A stretch of 64,000 nt of DNA, from the NCBI GenBank assembly GCA_015680905.1, contig CM027385.1:28464501-28528500 (forward strand), given 5' to 3'. The notes beneath the pieces were generated by a model, which saw only the letters and a program-made list of their open reading frames with translations, searched no databases and was not told the origin of the DNA. Numbering within the stretch: position 1 is the stretch's first letter; every line of letters begins with the position of its first letter. The position numbers were made by a program, and so were the translations under genes. Shown here in pieces: positions 1 through 10,360 of this stretch. This DNA is from Coptis chinensis (lineage: Eukaryota > Streptophyta > Magnoliopsida > Ranunculales > Ranunculaceae).

Positions 1-512
1 CCTTACATACAATGTCATTATCCAATCCATCGAGTTTGTTGATTCACAAATGAATCTCACTCATTGATGATTTAAAACAATGTACAATGGACGTAAGTGC
101 CCATTATTATATCTGGATTAAGAGGAGAAGCATCCATAATAACAGAGGTGTTTGTTCTCTTATATAGTCAGTATAAAGAGAAACAACCTCACTTAGTCAT
201 GTTCAATACACACAAAGTGTACTAGTGTAATCATGTAGTCAATATAGACTAATACCAGATTATACTACATCCGTACCAATGGTTTGTCCAAATCCATCTA
301 GGTTGTGAACGCTTACTTATACTTTATAAGGTACTGATGATATGATCTTTTGTGTGTCACCACACACCATATTTTCTACAACATAAAGTATTAGACGCAT
401 ACATATAACTAATAACATATATAATATGCATAATATTTGCCCATATGATTCTCATTCAAAAAATAAAGAATTAGAGTTAATACAAAAGTAATGTTTTTAG
501 TATATAACCCTA
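1..512. repeat. Unidentified retroelement-like flank left of the Tat element
   Basis: This AT-rich stretch has no coding potential and does not match the sequence that precedes the protease in element B (about 14150-14300). Homology with the Tat elements starts only near 513. On the minus strand a TG-starting sequence could begin at 454. The composition resembles a retrotransposon LTR, so an insertion into element A, or the edge of another element, is possible. I cannot assign a family, and the boundaries are estimates. Confidence 0.3.
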
Positions 513-835
513 TCAGTAGCATCCAGAGCCCCCATGAGGATGTGCTTGTTCTGACACTTCTTTTTGGAGATTATGATTTGCATTGCATATTGGTTAATCC
601 AGGCAACTCAGCAGATGTGTTATACTATGACGCATTCAAGAAGCTACAGATTCCTGATCCTGAAATGGTCGCCACTAACTCCAACCTGTATAGATTCAGT
701 GGGGGCAAAGCTCTAACAATTGGGGAGATCCAACTACCCGTAGCTACTGTCCTGGTAACTCTTATCATAAACTTTGTTGTGGTAAAAGCTAACATACCCT
801 ATCATATGATCTTAGGCAGGACCTAGCTACACAGA
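491..835 (+). pseudogene. Tat-type aspartic protease fragment (element A)
   Basis: The open frame 491-826 reads through a retropepsin-like fold. A hydrophobic strand is followed by VNPGNSADVLYYDAFKKL, at the position of the catalytic D-S/T-G loop, and the frame ends in a region reading ANIPYHMILGRT, the typical protease end of plant Ty3/gypsy elements. The catalytic Asp is replaced by Asn (VNPGNSAD; element B has VD followed by a stop and GSSTD), so this copy looks inactive. The frame ends at TAG just after the motif. The first residues, before about 513, have no match in element B and probably come from the flanking sequence. The family would cleave Gag-Pol; here it is only a relic. Confidence 0.7.
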
Positions 836-1189
836 CTCTGAGCTGTTCCTAGCACCTATCACCAATGTCTGAAGTTCCCATATAACAGGATAATTGAGAC
901 GATCAGAGGGGACCAGGTGGCCGCTAAAGCATGTTACGCACTGGCGACGAAGCAGTCCCCACTCCCTTTTGAACTAATGGAAGTGGGGAGACCCGCCAAA
1001 AAGCAATTGCAGTTAGATCAACGTCTCCCAGACCTGGTCCCACGAGAGAGGGAGGATCCCCCCTCACTGGAGCCATTAAAGGAAGTGGAAATTGTAGGAG
1101 GTAGCTCGCCAAAAACCACTTTCATCGGCACTTTGTTGAGTTTTGAAAAGCGCTAGGCTCTGATACAGTTCCTCCGAGAGCACAGAGAT

Positions 1190-2588
1190 GTGTTTGCTTG
1201 GTCATTAGAAGAAATGCCAGGAATTGACCCCCACGTGGCATGCCACCAGCTCAATGTCCGCAGTGATGCAGTAGTAGTCGAGCAGAAACCGAGAAAGATA
1301 GGTGCTGACAGATCCAAAATAGTAAAAGCTGAAGTTGAAAAACTAAAGGCAGTTAATTTTGTCAGGGAAATCAATTTTCCCACCTGGATTTCTAATATTG
1401 TCCTAGTAAGAAAGAAGAATGGGTCATGGAGAATCTGTATTGACTTCACGAATCTGAGCCGTGCATGTCCGAAAGACAGCTATCCTCTGCCACGAATTGA
1501 CAAGTTGGTGGATGCAACGGCTGGACATGTACTATTTTCTTTCATAGATGGGTTGTCTAGCTACAACCAAATCCCACTACATGAGGAGGACCACAAGCAT
1601 GCTAGTTTCATAACTGAAGATGGCATGTACTACTATCAGGTCATGCCATTCGGACTGAAAAATACAGGGGCCACATACCAGCGTTTGGTAAACAAAATAT
1701 TTGAAAGATTGGTAGGTGACATTATGGAGGTGTATGTGGACGATCTTCTGATCAAGAGTCTGAAATGGGGAGATCATCTCTCCCACATGAAATGTGCATT
1801 TGATGTTTTCCGAGAGTATCACATGAAACTCAACCCTGCGAAATGTGTTTTCGCTGTATCATCAGGGAAGTTTCTAGGGTACCTAGTTACTAAGAGAGGG
1901 ATTGAGGCAAACCCAGATTGGGTGCTAATAGAAATGCCCTCACCTAAAAACATGAAAGAGGTTCAAAATGTTACATGTAGGTTAGCAGCTCAGAACAGGT
2001 TCATATCCAAGAGTTCAGATAAGTGCAAACCTCTCTTTCAGTTACTGTGAAAGAGCACCTTCGTATGGATGGAAGAATGCCAAAAGGCGTTCGATCAACT
2101 CAAAACATACCTGGGGGCACCGCCAATCCTTTCAAAGCCCATTGGGGGAGAAGTGCTAGGTCTTTATCTTTGTTCATCTGACTAATGTATCAGTTCTGTA
2201 CTGATACGCGTGAATGAAAAAAAACGTTAAAAAACCTGTCTATTTCTTGAGTCGGACGCTCCTACCAGAAGAAACAAGGTACCCTAAACTTGAAAGAGTC
2301 GCTTTAGCACTTGTTTTTGCCAAAGAGAAATTACGACCGTACTTCTAGTCCCACACTATCAGAGTGATCATAGAGTACCAATTGCGATCAGTTCTAGAAA
2401 GACCGAACAGGTCGGGAAGGCTAGCTAAATGGTCTGTGCAACTGTCAGAATATGATATTATTTACATCCCCAGAATCTCAGAGAAGAGTCAAGCACTAGC
2501 AGAATTCTTGGGAGAATTCCCAATGACCTACATGGGGACGATTCAACCACCCCCAATTCAGATGATGGCATCCTGCCTGAATCTCTGA
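1190..2588 (+). pseudogene. Reverse transcriptase and RNase H remnant (element A)
   Basis: The frame from 1190 to 2050 codes a typical Ty3/gypsy RT. It shows PRKIGADRSK, VRKKNGSWRICIDFTNL, CPKDSYPLPRID, VMPFGLKNTGATYQRLVNK and the catalytic YVDDLLIKS box. A TGA at 2048 breaks the frame, probably from CGA because an Arg is expected there. The RNase H part continues as LGAPPILSKP and YLCSSD up to a frameshift in an A-rich run near 2218, then as FLSRTLLPEE, RYPKLERVALALVFA and WSVQLSEYDI. The domain order agrees with the Tat lineage. The enzyme would copy element RNA into cDNA, but this copy cannot make a whole protein. Confidence 0.85.
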
Positions 2589-2615
2589 ATACCCGCCCAG
2601 ACCCATGGGAGTCGA

Positions 2616-3043
2616 GCTTCGGATGGCGGCTGTTTGTGGATGAATCTTTGAATGACAGAGTCGAAGGAGTTGGAGCTGTGTTAGTTACTCCTGACAATAT
2701 GCGGCTAGAGAAATCCATCTGATTAGGTTTGAACGCCTCTAACAATGAGGCAGAGTATGAGGCGACACTTGCTAGCCTCACAATGGCCCTCGACCTGGGC
2801 CTAACATACCTCATAGTTTTTAGTGACTCACAGCTGGTTGTGTTCCAAGTTGATGGAGGGTATGAGGCCAGGGACGAACGAATAGTCAAATACCTGGAAC
2901 TAGTAAGGGGTTTTCAAGGAATGTTTGAGAACATTCAATTCTATCAGCTGCCTCGATCTGAAAATCGACACGCAGATGCTTTGGCATATATTGCCTTGAG
3001 GTTGGGCAACAGTAAGTCATGTTCCATCCCTATAGAGTTCTAA
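2616..3043 (+). pseudogene. Second (archaeal-like) RNase H domain (element A)
   Basis: A second RNase H-like domain follows the usual RNase H, which is diagnostic for the Tat/Retand/Ogre group. The acidic positions of the fold can be seen: [30 protein letters not shown] and [11 protein letters not shown]. One in-frame stop falls near 2721, between LEKSI and LGLNASNN. The equivalent domain in element B (minus strand, 11680-12110) has lost two of these: NNEAKYEA and NWHANALA replace the Glu and Asp. Removal of RNA from RNA/DNA hybrids is the family role. Confidence 0.75.
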
Positions 3044-4012
3044 GAGAAATCTAGCATTCAGGTCCCAGTTACAACAGTTTGTGTTGTTCCAGCTATTACT
3101 CTAAGTTGGATGGATCCATATAAGTCATACCTCAAAGATGGGACACTCCCTGAGGATAATAATGTGGCAAGGCGTCTGCTTGCAAAGATACAAAGATTCA
3201 CCCTCGATAGAGACGATCTGTACAAGAAGTCCTTTTTGGGACCTCATCTCAGATGTCTCTCCCCAGACCTCACTGAATAGGTTATGCGAGAAGTTCATGA
3301 AGGAATTTGTGGCAAGCACGCTGGGGGCAAAACACTAGCTCCCAAGATCCTAAGGCAATGGTACTTTTAGCCTTATATGTAAAAGGATGCACAGGTTTTT
3401 GCCCGCAAATGTGAAAAATGTCAACGATATGCTCCGCTAATCCATACTCCAGCAAAAGAACTACACCCATTGGCCAGCCCATGGCCATTTGCACAGTGGA
3501 GAACTGACATCGTAGGACCTCTACCACCTGCTCCTGGCAATGTCAGATTCTTACTGGTTGTGATAGAATACTTCACCAAGTGGATAGAAGCAGTTCCCCT
3601 TGTCTTCATTCGAGAATAGGACGTCAGAAAGTTCATTTGGAACAACATTGTCTGCAGATTTGATATACCCAAAGTTATCATCTCAGATAATGGGAAACTG
3701 TTCGTTGGACGATTTGTCACTGAACTCTGTGAGTAGTTTCACATTACCCATCTGTTCTCAACTCCAAGGTATCCACAAGGCAATGGCTAGGCTGAAGCCT
3801 CTAACAGGGTCATCTTGGATAATATGAAGCATAAATTATACGACGTAAAAGGTTTATGGGCCGAGGAACTACCTAAGGTCCTATGGGCATACCAAACTAT
3901 TCCTAGACGGTCAACTAGTGAGTCCCCATTTTCACTGACCTACAAAAATAAAGCTGTCATACCTCGAGAACTGGTAGCTCCCACTCAGAAGTCAGATGTT
4001 GTAATAAAGTCC
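3044..4012 (+). pseudogene. Integrase remnant with deleted C-terminus (element A)
   Basis: An HHCC zinc-binding region (REVHEGIC, GKHAGG, ARKCEKCQRYAP) is followed by the catalytic core: the first Asp in WRTDIVGPLPP, the second in VIISDNGK, the Glu in AEASNRVILDNMKHKL. Stops interrupt TE-VMREV, IRE-DVRKF, CE-FHITH and NG-AEAS; the first two correspond to Gln codons in element B. The downstream part, PKVLWAYQTIPRRSTSESPFSLTY, is intact. After QKSDVV the sequence jumps into the 3' untranslated region, so the C-terminal domain present in element B (10361-10693) has been deleted. The family joins retrotransposon cDNA to chromosomal DNA. Confidence 0.85.
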
Positions 4013-4029
4013 TCTCCAAGTCATCAATA

Positions 4030-4957
4030 AAGTTCTACACATTGCCATCGAATTTATTTCTTGCATTAGTTCTTTATTTATGCTCCACAATGGACTAAGC
4101 TTTTAGGGAATTATCTTCTCACTATCTATTAAAGAATATTGTATACCAATTTGCTTTTGAACCAGTGATACTGAGTATGGGAAAGTTGAACTATATGCCA
4201 GATCCTTTCTCATTTCCACGCAGCTAGAACTATACGCCAGTTCTTTCAAAATGCGATTATCTTCGATGGGTTAAGCCTTTAGGGAATCGGACCACACTAA
4301 TTATTCAGTAAAGTTGTATGCCAGTTTGACTTGGAGCAAGAGATAGTGTTCTTGAGAGCCTAAACTGTATGCCAGTTCCTGGCGCTCTCGAAACATCAAC
4401 ATAGGAGTTGCTGGGAAGATCTGGGTTGGATCCAGATCCTATCACGCAAATCATGGGCTTGGAACTGTATCGACATGATAACGCTGAGGAAGACTCCCCA
4501 CTGCTGTTCTGGCGATACCCTATTTATTTTTCAAATAAATAGAACCTATCGTTATTAAACATAGTGTCGTGCTCATGGCACCAAGTTACTTTCGCAAAGA
4601 CATATGACTCTATTGCTATCGAACTCCTAATTACAGTTAACTTGAATGGCTTCCATGATATCCTAATCAGATTCTGATCATGCCTCATTTTAATTTGTTT
4701 AGCCTTCTAGGGTCACCTATTGTTGTTCCAAACAAACTTTTGGGGCATCATGGGTAGAGTATGTATAGTAATATATGTCATATAACATAAAATGCTTCTA
4801 ATGTATACATAAACTAGAAGAGCTACAGTAAGTAAATAATATGCATTTATAAAATAGAAGAGTTGTATAGCTCAGTAAGTAAATTGTATGTGAGCTACAT
4901 AGCTCAATATTACATACCCATAGAATAATTGTTTATGTGAATCGTCAACTGAAAGGC
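4030..4957. repeat. Post-integrase spacer of element A with five inverted-repeat motifs
   Basis: No gene is seen here. The spacer lies between the integrase end and the C-terminal end of the antisense ORF. It holds five copies of a short imperfect inverted repeat, consensus GAACTGTATGCCAGTTC, at about 4138-4150, 4188-4201, 4227-4243, 4313-4327 and 4362-4378. Blocks reading AAGCCTTTAGGGAAT lie between them. The same array is found in elements B (about 9960-10199, inverted) and C (about 16975-17213). The rest is AT-rich non-coding sequence. Confidence 0.7.
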
Positions 4958-7635
4958 TTATGAAGCAGGGGTAGAATCAAACTTTGGTTCATCATCAGTG
5001 CTTGTTGCTGCATCATCATCAAAAACTCTTGTTTCACTCTCAAGAACATACTGTGTGGTTGGATTAGCTGGAACGGTTGAAGGCAGAACATAACACTCAC
5101 CTAAAGCTAGAACTGGCAGAAAAGGAAGTTGAACTGGAGGCATGTCATCATCGGTATCTTCTTCAGAAGATGAAGAGGCATCAAGCATAAGTTTTGTTTG
5201 AATAACAGAGATATTGGTGTCCATATCAGGAAACAAGACAAAAGGGTTGGTTACCCGCCCTTGATCATCCAACTTAGAAATGTACCCAGTAGGCTCAATA
5301 GCCTCCTCGAACTAAACTTGTTTGGCCGCATTGAAGGACTCTTCAGAAACATCCAGTACTCTCAAAGCAAAACAAATGGCATTTTCAGTTGATCTCTTTT
5401 TCACCTCTTACACTACCTTGGAATAGAACTCGAAGGTCTCAGCCAGGAGGTCATCAGCCTTCTTATCATAACGAAGCCGTTTCTCTTTCAGAGCTTTCTC
5501 ATAGCCTGACATGACCTCATTTGCATGGGCAATGGCTTGACCAAGGGTTCTCATCTGGGTGTCCCTACGGTGATGTTCCCCTTGGACCTGGTCATGCTTT
5601 GCTTGCAAGGTGGTGAAATGGGAGCGCAATTCCAAGAACTTCACCTTCCAAGTAGCAGCATCAGCAGCTCCTTTCTGGATTTTTTCCATAGAGCCCCGAA
5701 GGTCGGAGATCATATCTTTCATGTTTTTGAAACCAGTATCAGATTTCCTCTTACTGGCCAAGAGTTGTTCAACCTGGATATGTAGCTCCTCAGCTCTTTT
5801 CTCAGCAGCCTTTTTTGCCAAGATCAGCTCGCTAGTAGCCATGTCATCAGTGGCTGTACCGGCTGAGGCTGCGAAGATAGGCTCTTTCATGGCTAAAAAG
5901 TCATTCACTAACTGGAAAAGGATACAGAGTGTGTAAGTGACACAATGAGAGAAATAGAACATTGAACAGAGAGGGAAAGTTTTACCTTAGCAAGATGAAC
6001 AACAGATCGATGAAGGGACAGGTCCAGGCTCCCAGTCATGCTGGCCTCAACCTTGTCAATAGGAAGTCGTGCAGATTCTAGAACTCCAAACACGATGTCA
6101 ACATCATTAACAAAATGCTTGTTGCTATCAGGTAGTTCATCAGTTCATCCCCAACGCCTCATCTCCACTATCATCTCCCTTTCAGGGGAATCTAGAGATC
6201 TTGGCAAAAAGGGAATGTCATTACTCACCCCTCTCCTATCCCTGAATCAAGGTGGAAGGAAAGCGACAATTATAATAGTTGTCTCAGTAATACCCTTCCC
6301 GTTGTGATTATCAGGGAGGGAAGGGTCAACAGTCAGAAATACATTATCACCAGTTTATTCAAAATCTATAGAAGGATCTGGAACAGATGGGGGTACAGCT
6401 ACATTCTTACAAGACTTAACAGGTGGGGGAATACTAGCAGGAACCTTAAAAGGTGTTTCTTCATTCACGATAAGAGGACGAAATTTATTTTCATACTAGA
6501 TGGGGCAACATCAGAAGCAGAATCAGCTTTCTTCAATTTGGAACAAATGGACGCACGCATTTCCTTTTTAAAATTGCTAGTGGCCAAAAGTTCATGAGGC
6601 AGTTCAGGACCCCTCCCGCCAGTGATCACATAATTATCACTGATAGCAGGCTCCTGAACTGAACCCGCTGTTGCAGCATCACTAAAGGCGGCCACAGAGT
6701 TATTCTCCTTACGGTTTCCTCTTCTTCTACTACTTAAAGAGGATTCATCCTAAACTGGAGGAGGAAAAAGTCCAGCATCCTGATCCACAGGAGGAGGAAG
6801 TGTTGTGCGCCCAGAATTCAGAGTATTTATCCCAAAATGGGAAAAGCCAGGGGCAAGTTGCAGCAATTCTTCAATAGACATGTTGAAATATTCAAAAGAT
6901 GGGTGGGATCATGTACTATCACCTAAGGCATCCTTTGTTCCTTAGGGATCTTCTTGATGAAGTTCACCATAGCAGCATCAGTTGCAGTTAGTTAATTCCA
7001 AGGGGAAGAGTCGTCTAAGGAATAATAGCAAAGGAATTCAGGCGGAAGACTCTTATATCAAATTATAAACTTCTTGAGTAAGAAGACTTACTGGTTGGAG
7101 CATGGGTCTATTTTCTAGGAACAGGAATTTCCATTAGCTCACCATAAGCATCAGAGGGGCAAATGTCCCACGCATCACCCAACACACGAAGGTGGTGATC
7201 AGCCCAACCTTCATCACTCTGCTTCCCCTCAAATAAGATGATCAAAGAGTTCTTGTCTCTGGTCATGAGATAATAGTATGATTGGTCTTGAATACCACGA
7301 ACCTCATAAAAGTAACCAAACACCCAACGGTTTAGAGCAAATCCATGTCCCTTGACAAGAAGGGCAGAATACATGACAATTCTGTAAAACAGGGGTGCTG
7401 CCTGACCAAGAGCAAGATTGAAGTGAATCTGACACTCTCTCAGCAATGGGTGAAGGGGAAGAGTGAGTCCGACCCTAAGCTGACCAATGGTGATGAGCGT
7501 CACCTCTTTGTAAGCCAACTCATCAGATAACCTCCCACACTCCAAGCTGATATCTTCAGGGATGTGAAATTTCTAGTGAATTAGTTCCAGGGCGGAAAGG
7601 TCTCCGAAGTTTACAAGTGGCCAGTTGGGATTCAT
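4958..7635 (-). pseudogene. Antisense ORF (aORF) of Tat element A
   Basis: This minus-strand gene lies opposite to pol, between spacer and 3' LTR. The homologous start in copies A and C is the ATG at 7635 (reads MNPNWP). The N-terminal third (about 7100-7635) has features of the domain catalogued as Transposase_28 (putative gypsy-type transposon): GRLSDELAYKEVTLITIGQL, PLFYRIVMYSALLV, RWVFGYFYEVRGI, GWADHHLRVLGDAW. A low-complexity middle part follows (5990-6700), then a predicted phase-0 intron (5912-5985), a long heptad-like coiled coil (about 5410-5850, rich in K, E, A and L) and an acidic C-terminus with SSSSEEDTDDD. Stops occur near 7576, 7106 and 5408. The function is unknown; similar antisense ORFs are known in other Tat-group elements. 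Confidence 0.7.
5912..5985 (-). other. Predicted phase-0 intron in aORF of element A
   Basis: On the minus strand the exon ends in codons for HLAK, then comes a donor GTAAAAC and, 74 nt later, a pyrimidine-rich acceptor TTTTCCAG followed by LVNDFLAMKEP. Joining the two keeps one frame. Element C has the same arrangement at 18767-18839 (73 nt; donor GTAAGAA, acceptor TTTTTCAG), although the intron itself has diverged. Confidence 0.65.
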
Positions 7636-7971
7636 GATCGAAAAAGAGGAAAAGTTTCAAGTTTTGGTTAAACCCTAACGGGAGATCAAAAGGTTCAGTA
7701 TGCAGAAAAAGGTAGCAGAAGAGGTAATGAGAGTTCTCTCACCATATCATTTATATACATATAAGGTGGACTATTAGGATGAGCCCAAGCAGTGCGTCTT
7801 TTTGGGATGGAACTGCCATCATTACCTTTTTCGGGAAATGGCGTGTCTGCTCGAGCCGTCTTTTCAAAGCCTTAATTAATTGGATAAGTCAGCAATTCTA
7901 GTAACAGTTTTGGAAAAAGATTCTCGTGCCAAAAGCAATGTCACTTCAAGCGCCCACGTCCTAGATGGTAC

Positions 7972-7980
7972 GAGAGGGGG
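7972..7980 (+). other. Polypurine tract of element A
   Basis: A purine run GAGAGGGGG followed by CATC lies directly before the LTR start TGTAGGGG at 7985. The same tract precedes the LTR of element C (20835-20843). It is the expected primer site for plus-strand DNA synthesis. Confidence 0.75.
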
Positions 7981-7984
7981 CATC

Positions 7985-8660
7985 TGTAGGGGGATTTCCC
8001 GTCATTGAACAGATGACACGTGTATGGGAAATAGCCTAAGACTATAGATGTCCAAAATGAGACGAGGACTATCGGATCATTTCTATGAATAAGTGATCTC
8101 GTGCGTAGCACGAGTGTTTAATGGACATATGCCAGGAACATGACTGACCACCTTCAAACATAACAGTTATCCCAGTCGTTAGGAACTTATATAGACAGTT
8201 CCTGAACAAAAAGAAACTAAAGACGGCGATCTTTGATGATAAGGAAGGAATCGTGATGACATATCCTAGGAGTTACCTTTTAGATATAATTTTCCCATAA
8301 ACAATGGAGATCAACAAGGAAACTTACCTCCCATAAGATATGGTCTAGATTCAGACTTCCATAATAAGAGGAATCCTAATAGGAAGGCAGAGTCCAAAGA
8401 TGGAAGGGAGCTCACAGGCGATGAGGACAGCCCTAAGCTTAGGACTGTCGTAGCTTTTCTTATATAAACTATAGGGATTCGCTCTTAGGAATTACGCAAA
8501 ATAGGGTTTGATTCTCCTAAATAACTAAGGAGATACATAGGCAGTCGTCAGACGGTTCAACCCTGAACTCACCATCATCTTATCCCTTCTTTACTCAGTC
8601 AAAACTTCTGGATCACAAGGCACAGAGGAAGATCAGAGGATACTCGAAAAGTCCCCTACA
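7985..8660 (+). repeat. 3' LTR of Tat element A (676 bp)
   Basis: The LTR starts TGTAGGGGGATTTCCCG and ends CCCCTACA, so the ends form the short inverted repeat TGTAGGGG/CCCCTACA. It aligns along its length with the LTRs at 16232-16919 (inverted, 688 bp) and 20848-21533 (686 bp). A TATA-like TATATAAA lies at 8461-8468. The base after the LTR (8661) starts aORF sequence of element B, so the boundary is sharp. Confidence 0.9.
8461..8468 (+). promoter_or_regulatory. TATA-like box in LTR of element A
   Basis: TATATAAA lies about 200 bp before the LTR end. The same site is conserved in the LTR of B (16433-16440, minus) and of C (21332-21339). It is the likely core promoter element for LTR transcription. 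Confidence 0.55.
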
Positions 8661-8662
8661 AC

Positions 8663-9292
8663 CAGCTCCAAGGGGAACTTCACCGTAGGAACACCGAGAT
8701 GAGAACCCTTAGTAAAGCCATTGCCCATGCAAATGAGGTTATGTCAGGCTATGAGAGAGCTCTAAAAGATAAACGCCTTCGTTCTGATAAGAAGGCTGAT
8801 GACCTCCTGGCTGAGACCTCTGAGTTTTATTCCAAGGTGGTGCAGGAGGTGAAGAAGAGATCAGCTGAAAATGCCATTCGTATTGCTCTGAGAGTTCTGG
8901 ATGTTTCTGAAGAGTCCTTCAACGCGGCCAAACAAGTTAAGTTCGAGGAGGTTATTGATGCTACTTGGTACGTTTCTCAGTTGGATGATCAAGGGCGGGT
9001 AACCAACCTTTTTGTCTTGTTTCCTGATCTGGACACCAGTATCTCTGCTATTCAAACTAAACTTATGTCTAATGCCTCCTCATCTTCTTAAAAAGACACT
9101 GATGATGACATGCCTCCAGTTCAACTTCCTTTTCTGCCAGTTCCAGCTTCATGTGAGTATTCTATTCAGCCTTCAACTATTCTAGCTAATCCAAACCCAC
9201 AATCTATTCTTGAGTGTGTACCAGGAGTTCTTGGCGATGGTGTAGCGGCAAGCACTGATTGTGAACCAAAGTTTGGTTCCGCCCCAGCTTAA
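8663..9292 (+). pseudogene. C-terminal fragment of aORF (element B)
   Basis: The frame begins directly at the junction with the LTR of A and reads QLQGELHRRNTEMRTL, KAIAHANEVMSGYERALKDK and DLLAETSEFYSKVVQEVKKRS, the second half of the coiled coil. Next come the conserved block VSQLDDQGRVTNLFVLFPDL and an acidic tail DTDDDMPPVQLPFLPV. One TAA interrupts SSSS and KDTDDD near 9089. The VVQEV segment keeps CAG where copies A and C have TAA and TAG, so it shows the ancestral codon. The N-terminal domain and the intron are absent because the copy is truncated. Confidence 0.7.
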
Positions 9293-10360
9293 CAGGCTAA
9301 GTAAAGACTTCGCTCTTCAGTTTATGATTTGAAAACCAATTATTCGTAAACAATTATTCAATGGGTTTGTAATATTAAGCTATGTAGCTCACAAACAATT
9401 TACTTACTAAGTTCTGTAACTCTTCTATTTTATGCATGCATACTATTTACTTACTGAGCTCTGTAGCTCTTCTAGTTTAAGTATACATACTATTTACTTA
9501 CTGAGCTCTGTAGCGCTTCTCGTTTATGTATACATTAGAAGCATTTTATGTTATATGACATATGTTACTATGCATACTCTACCCCTGATGCCCCCAAAGT
9601 TCATTTGGAACAACAATAGATGACCCTAGTAGGCTAAACAGATTAAAATGAGGCATAACCAAAATTTGATCAAGATATCATGGAAGCCATTCAAGTTAAC
9701 TGTAATTAGGAGTTCAATTGCAATAAAAACATATGTCTTTGTGAAAGTAACTTGGTGCCATGAGCACGACACTGTGTTTAATAACAGTAGGTCCTATTTT
9801 TTTTAAAAAGAAATAGGGTATCGCCAGAATAGCAATGGGGGAGTCTTCCTCAGCGCCATCATGCCGATATAGTTCCAGGCTAATGATATGCGTGCTAGGA
9901 TCTAGATCCAACCCATATCTTCCCAGCAACCCCTATGTTGATGTTTTGAGAGCTCTAATAACTGGCATACAGTTCAGGCTCTCAAGAACACTATCTCTTA
10001 CTCCAAGTCAAACTGGCATACAGTTTACTAAACAGTTAGTGTGGTTCGATTCCCTAAAGGCTTAACCCATCGAGGATAATTGTAGTTTGAAAGAGCTGGC
10101 GTATAGTTCCAGCTGCGTGGAAATGAGAAAAGGATCTGGCATACAGTTCAACTTTCTCATACTCAGTATCACTGGTTCTAAAGCAAATTGGCATACAATA
10201 TTCTTGAACAGATAGTGAGAAAATAATTCCCTAAAGGCTTAGTCCATTGTGGATCATAAATAAAGACTGATGCAAGGAATAAATTCATTAGCAATGTGGA
10301 GAACTTTATTGATAACTTGGAGAGGAGTAAACAATGCGTAAAAAAGCATAGAATAACAAT
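9293..10360. repeat. Spacer of element B with five inverted-repeat motifs
   Basis: Non-coding spacer between the aORF end and the integrase end. Five motif copies related to GAACTGTATGCCAGTTC (here in reverse complement) lie at about 9960-9975, 10011-10026, 10093-10109, 10136-10149 and 10186-10199, in the same order as in A and C. The part nearer the aORF repeats short AT-rich blocks reading TTTACTTACTGAGCTCTGTAGC (about 9400-9530) two to three times. Confidence 0.65.

Larger units (their letters stand above)
513..8660 (+). mobile_element. Ty3/gypsy Tat-lineage element A, truncated on the left, with 3' LTR
   Basis: The order along the plus strand is protease, RT, RNase H, a second RNase H, integrase, spacer, long antisense ORF, polypurine tract, 3' LTR. 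A second RNase H and an antisense ORF between integrase and 3' LTR are known in the Tat/Retand/Ogre group. The 5' LTR and gag are not in the window; the left end stops inside the protease region. All reading frames contain stops and frameshifts. Compared with element B, a stretch of a few hundred bases that codes for the integrase C-terminus is missing near 4000-4020. The element ends exactly where truncated aORF sequence of element B begins (8661), which suggests insertion into B. Confidence 0.85.

Noticed and set aside
1190-3043. Interpreting element A as an endogenous pararetrovirus
   Set aside because: The order protease, RT, RNase H, second RNase H, integrase and the presence of LTRs and an integrase identify a Ty3/gypsy Tat element; no movement or coat protein is seen.
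7024-7109. A second aORF intron suggested by GTAAGT on the minus strand in element A
   Set aside because: Element C lacks the donor (ATAAGT) and the segment there reads as coding (LSTEFLCYYSLDGSSLWN-like) in a shifted frame, so frameshifts explain the break better.
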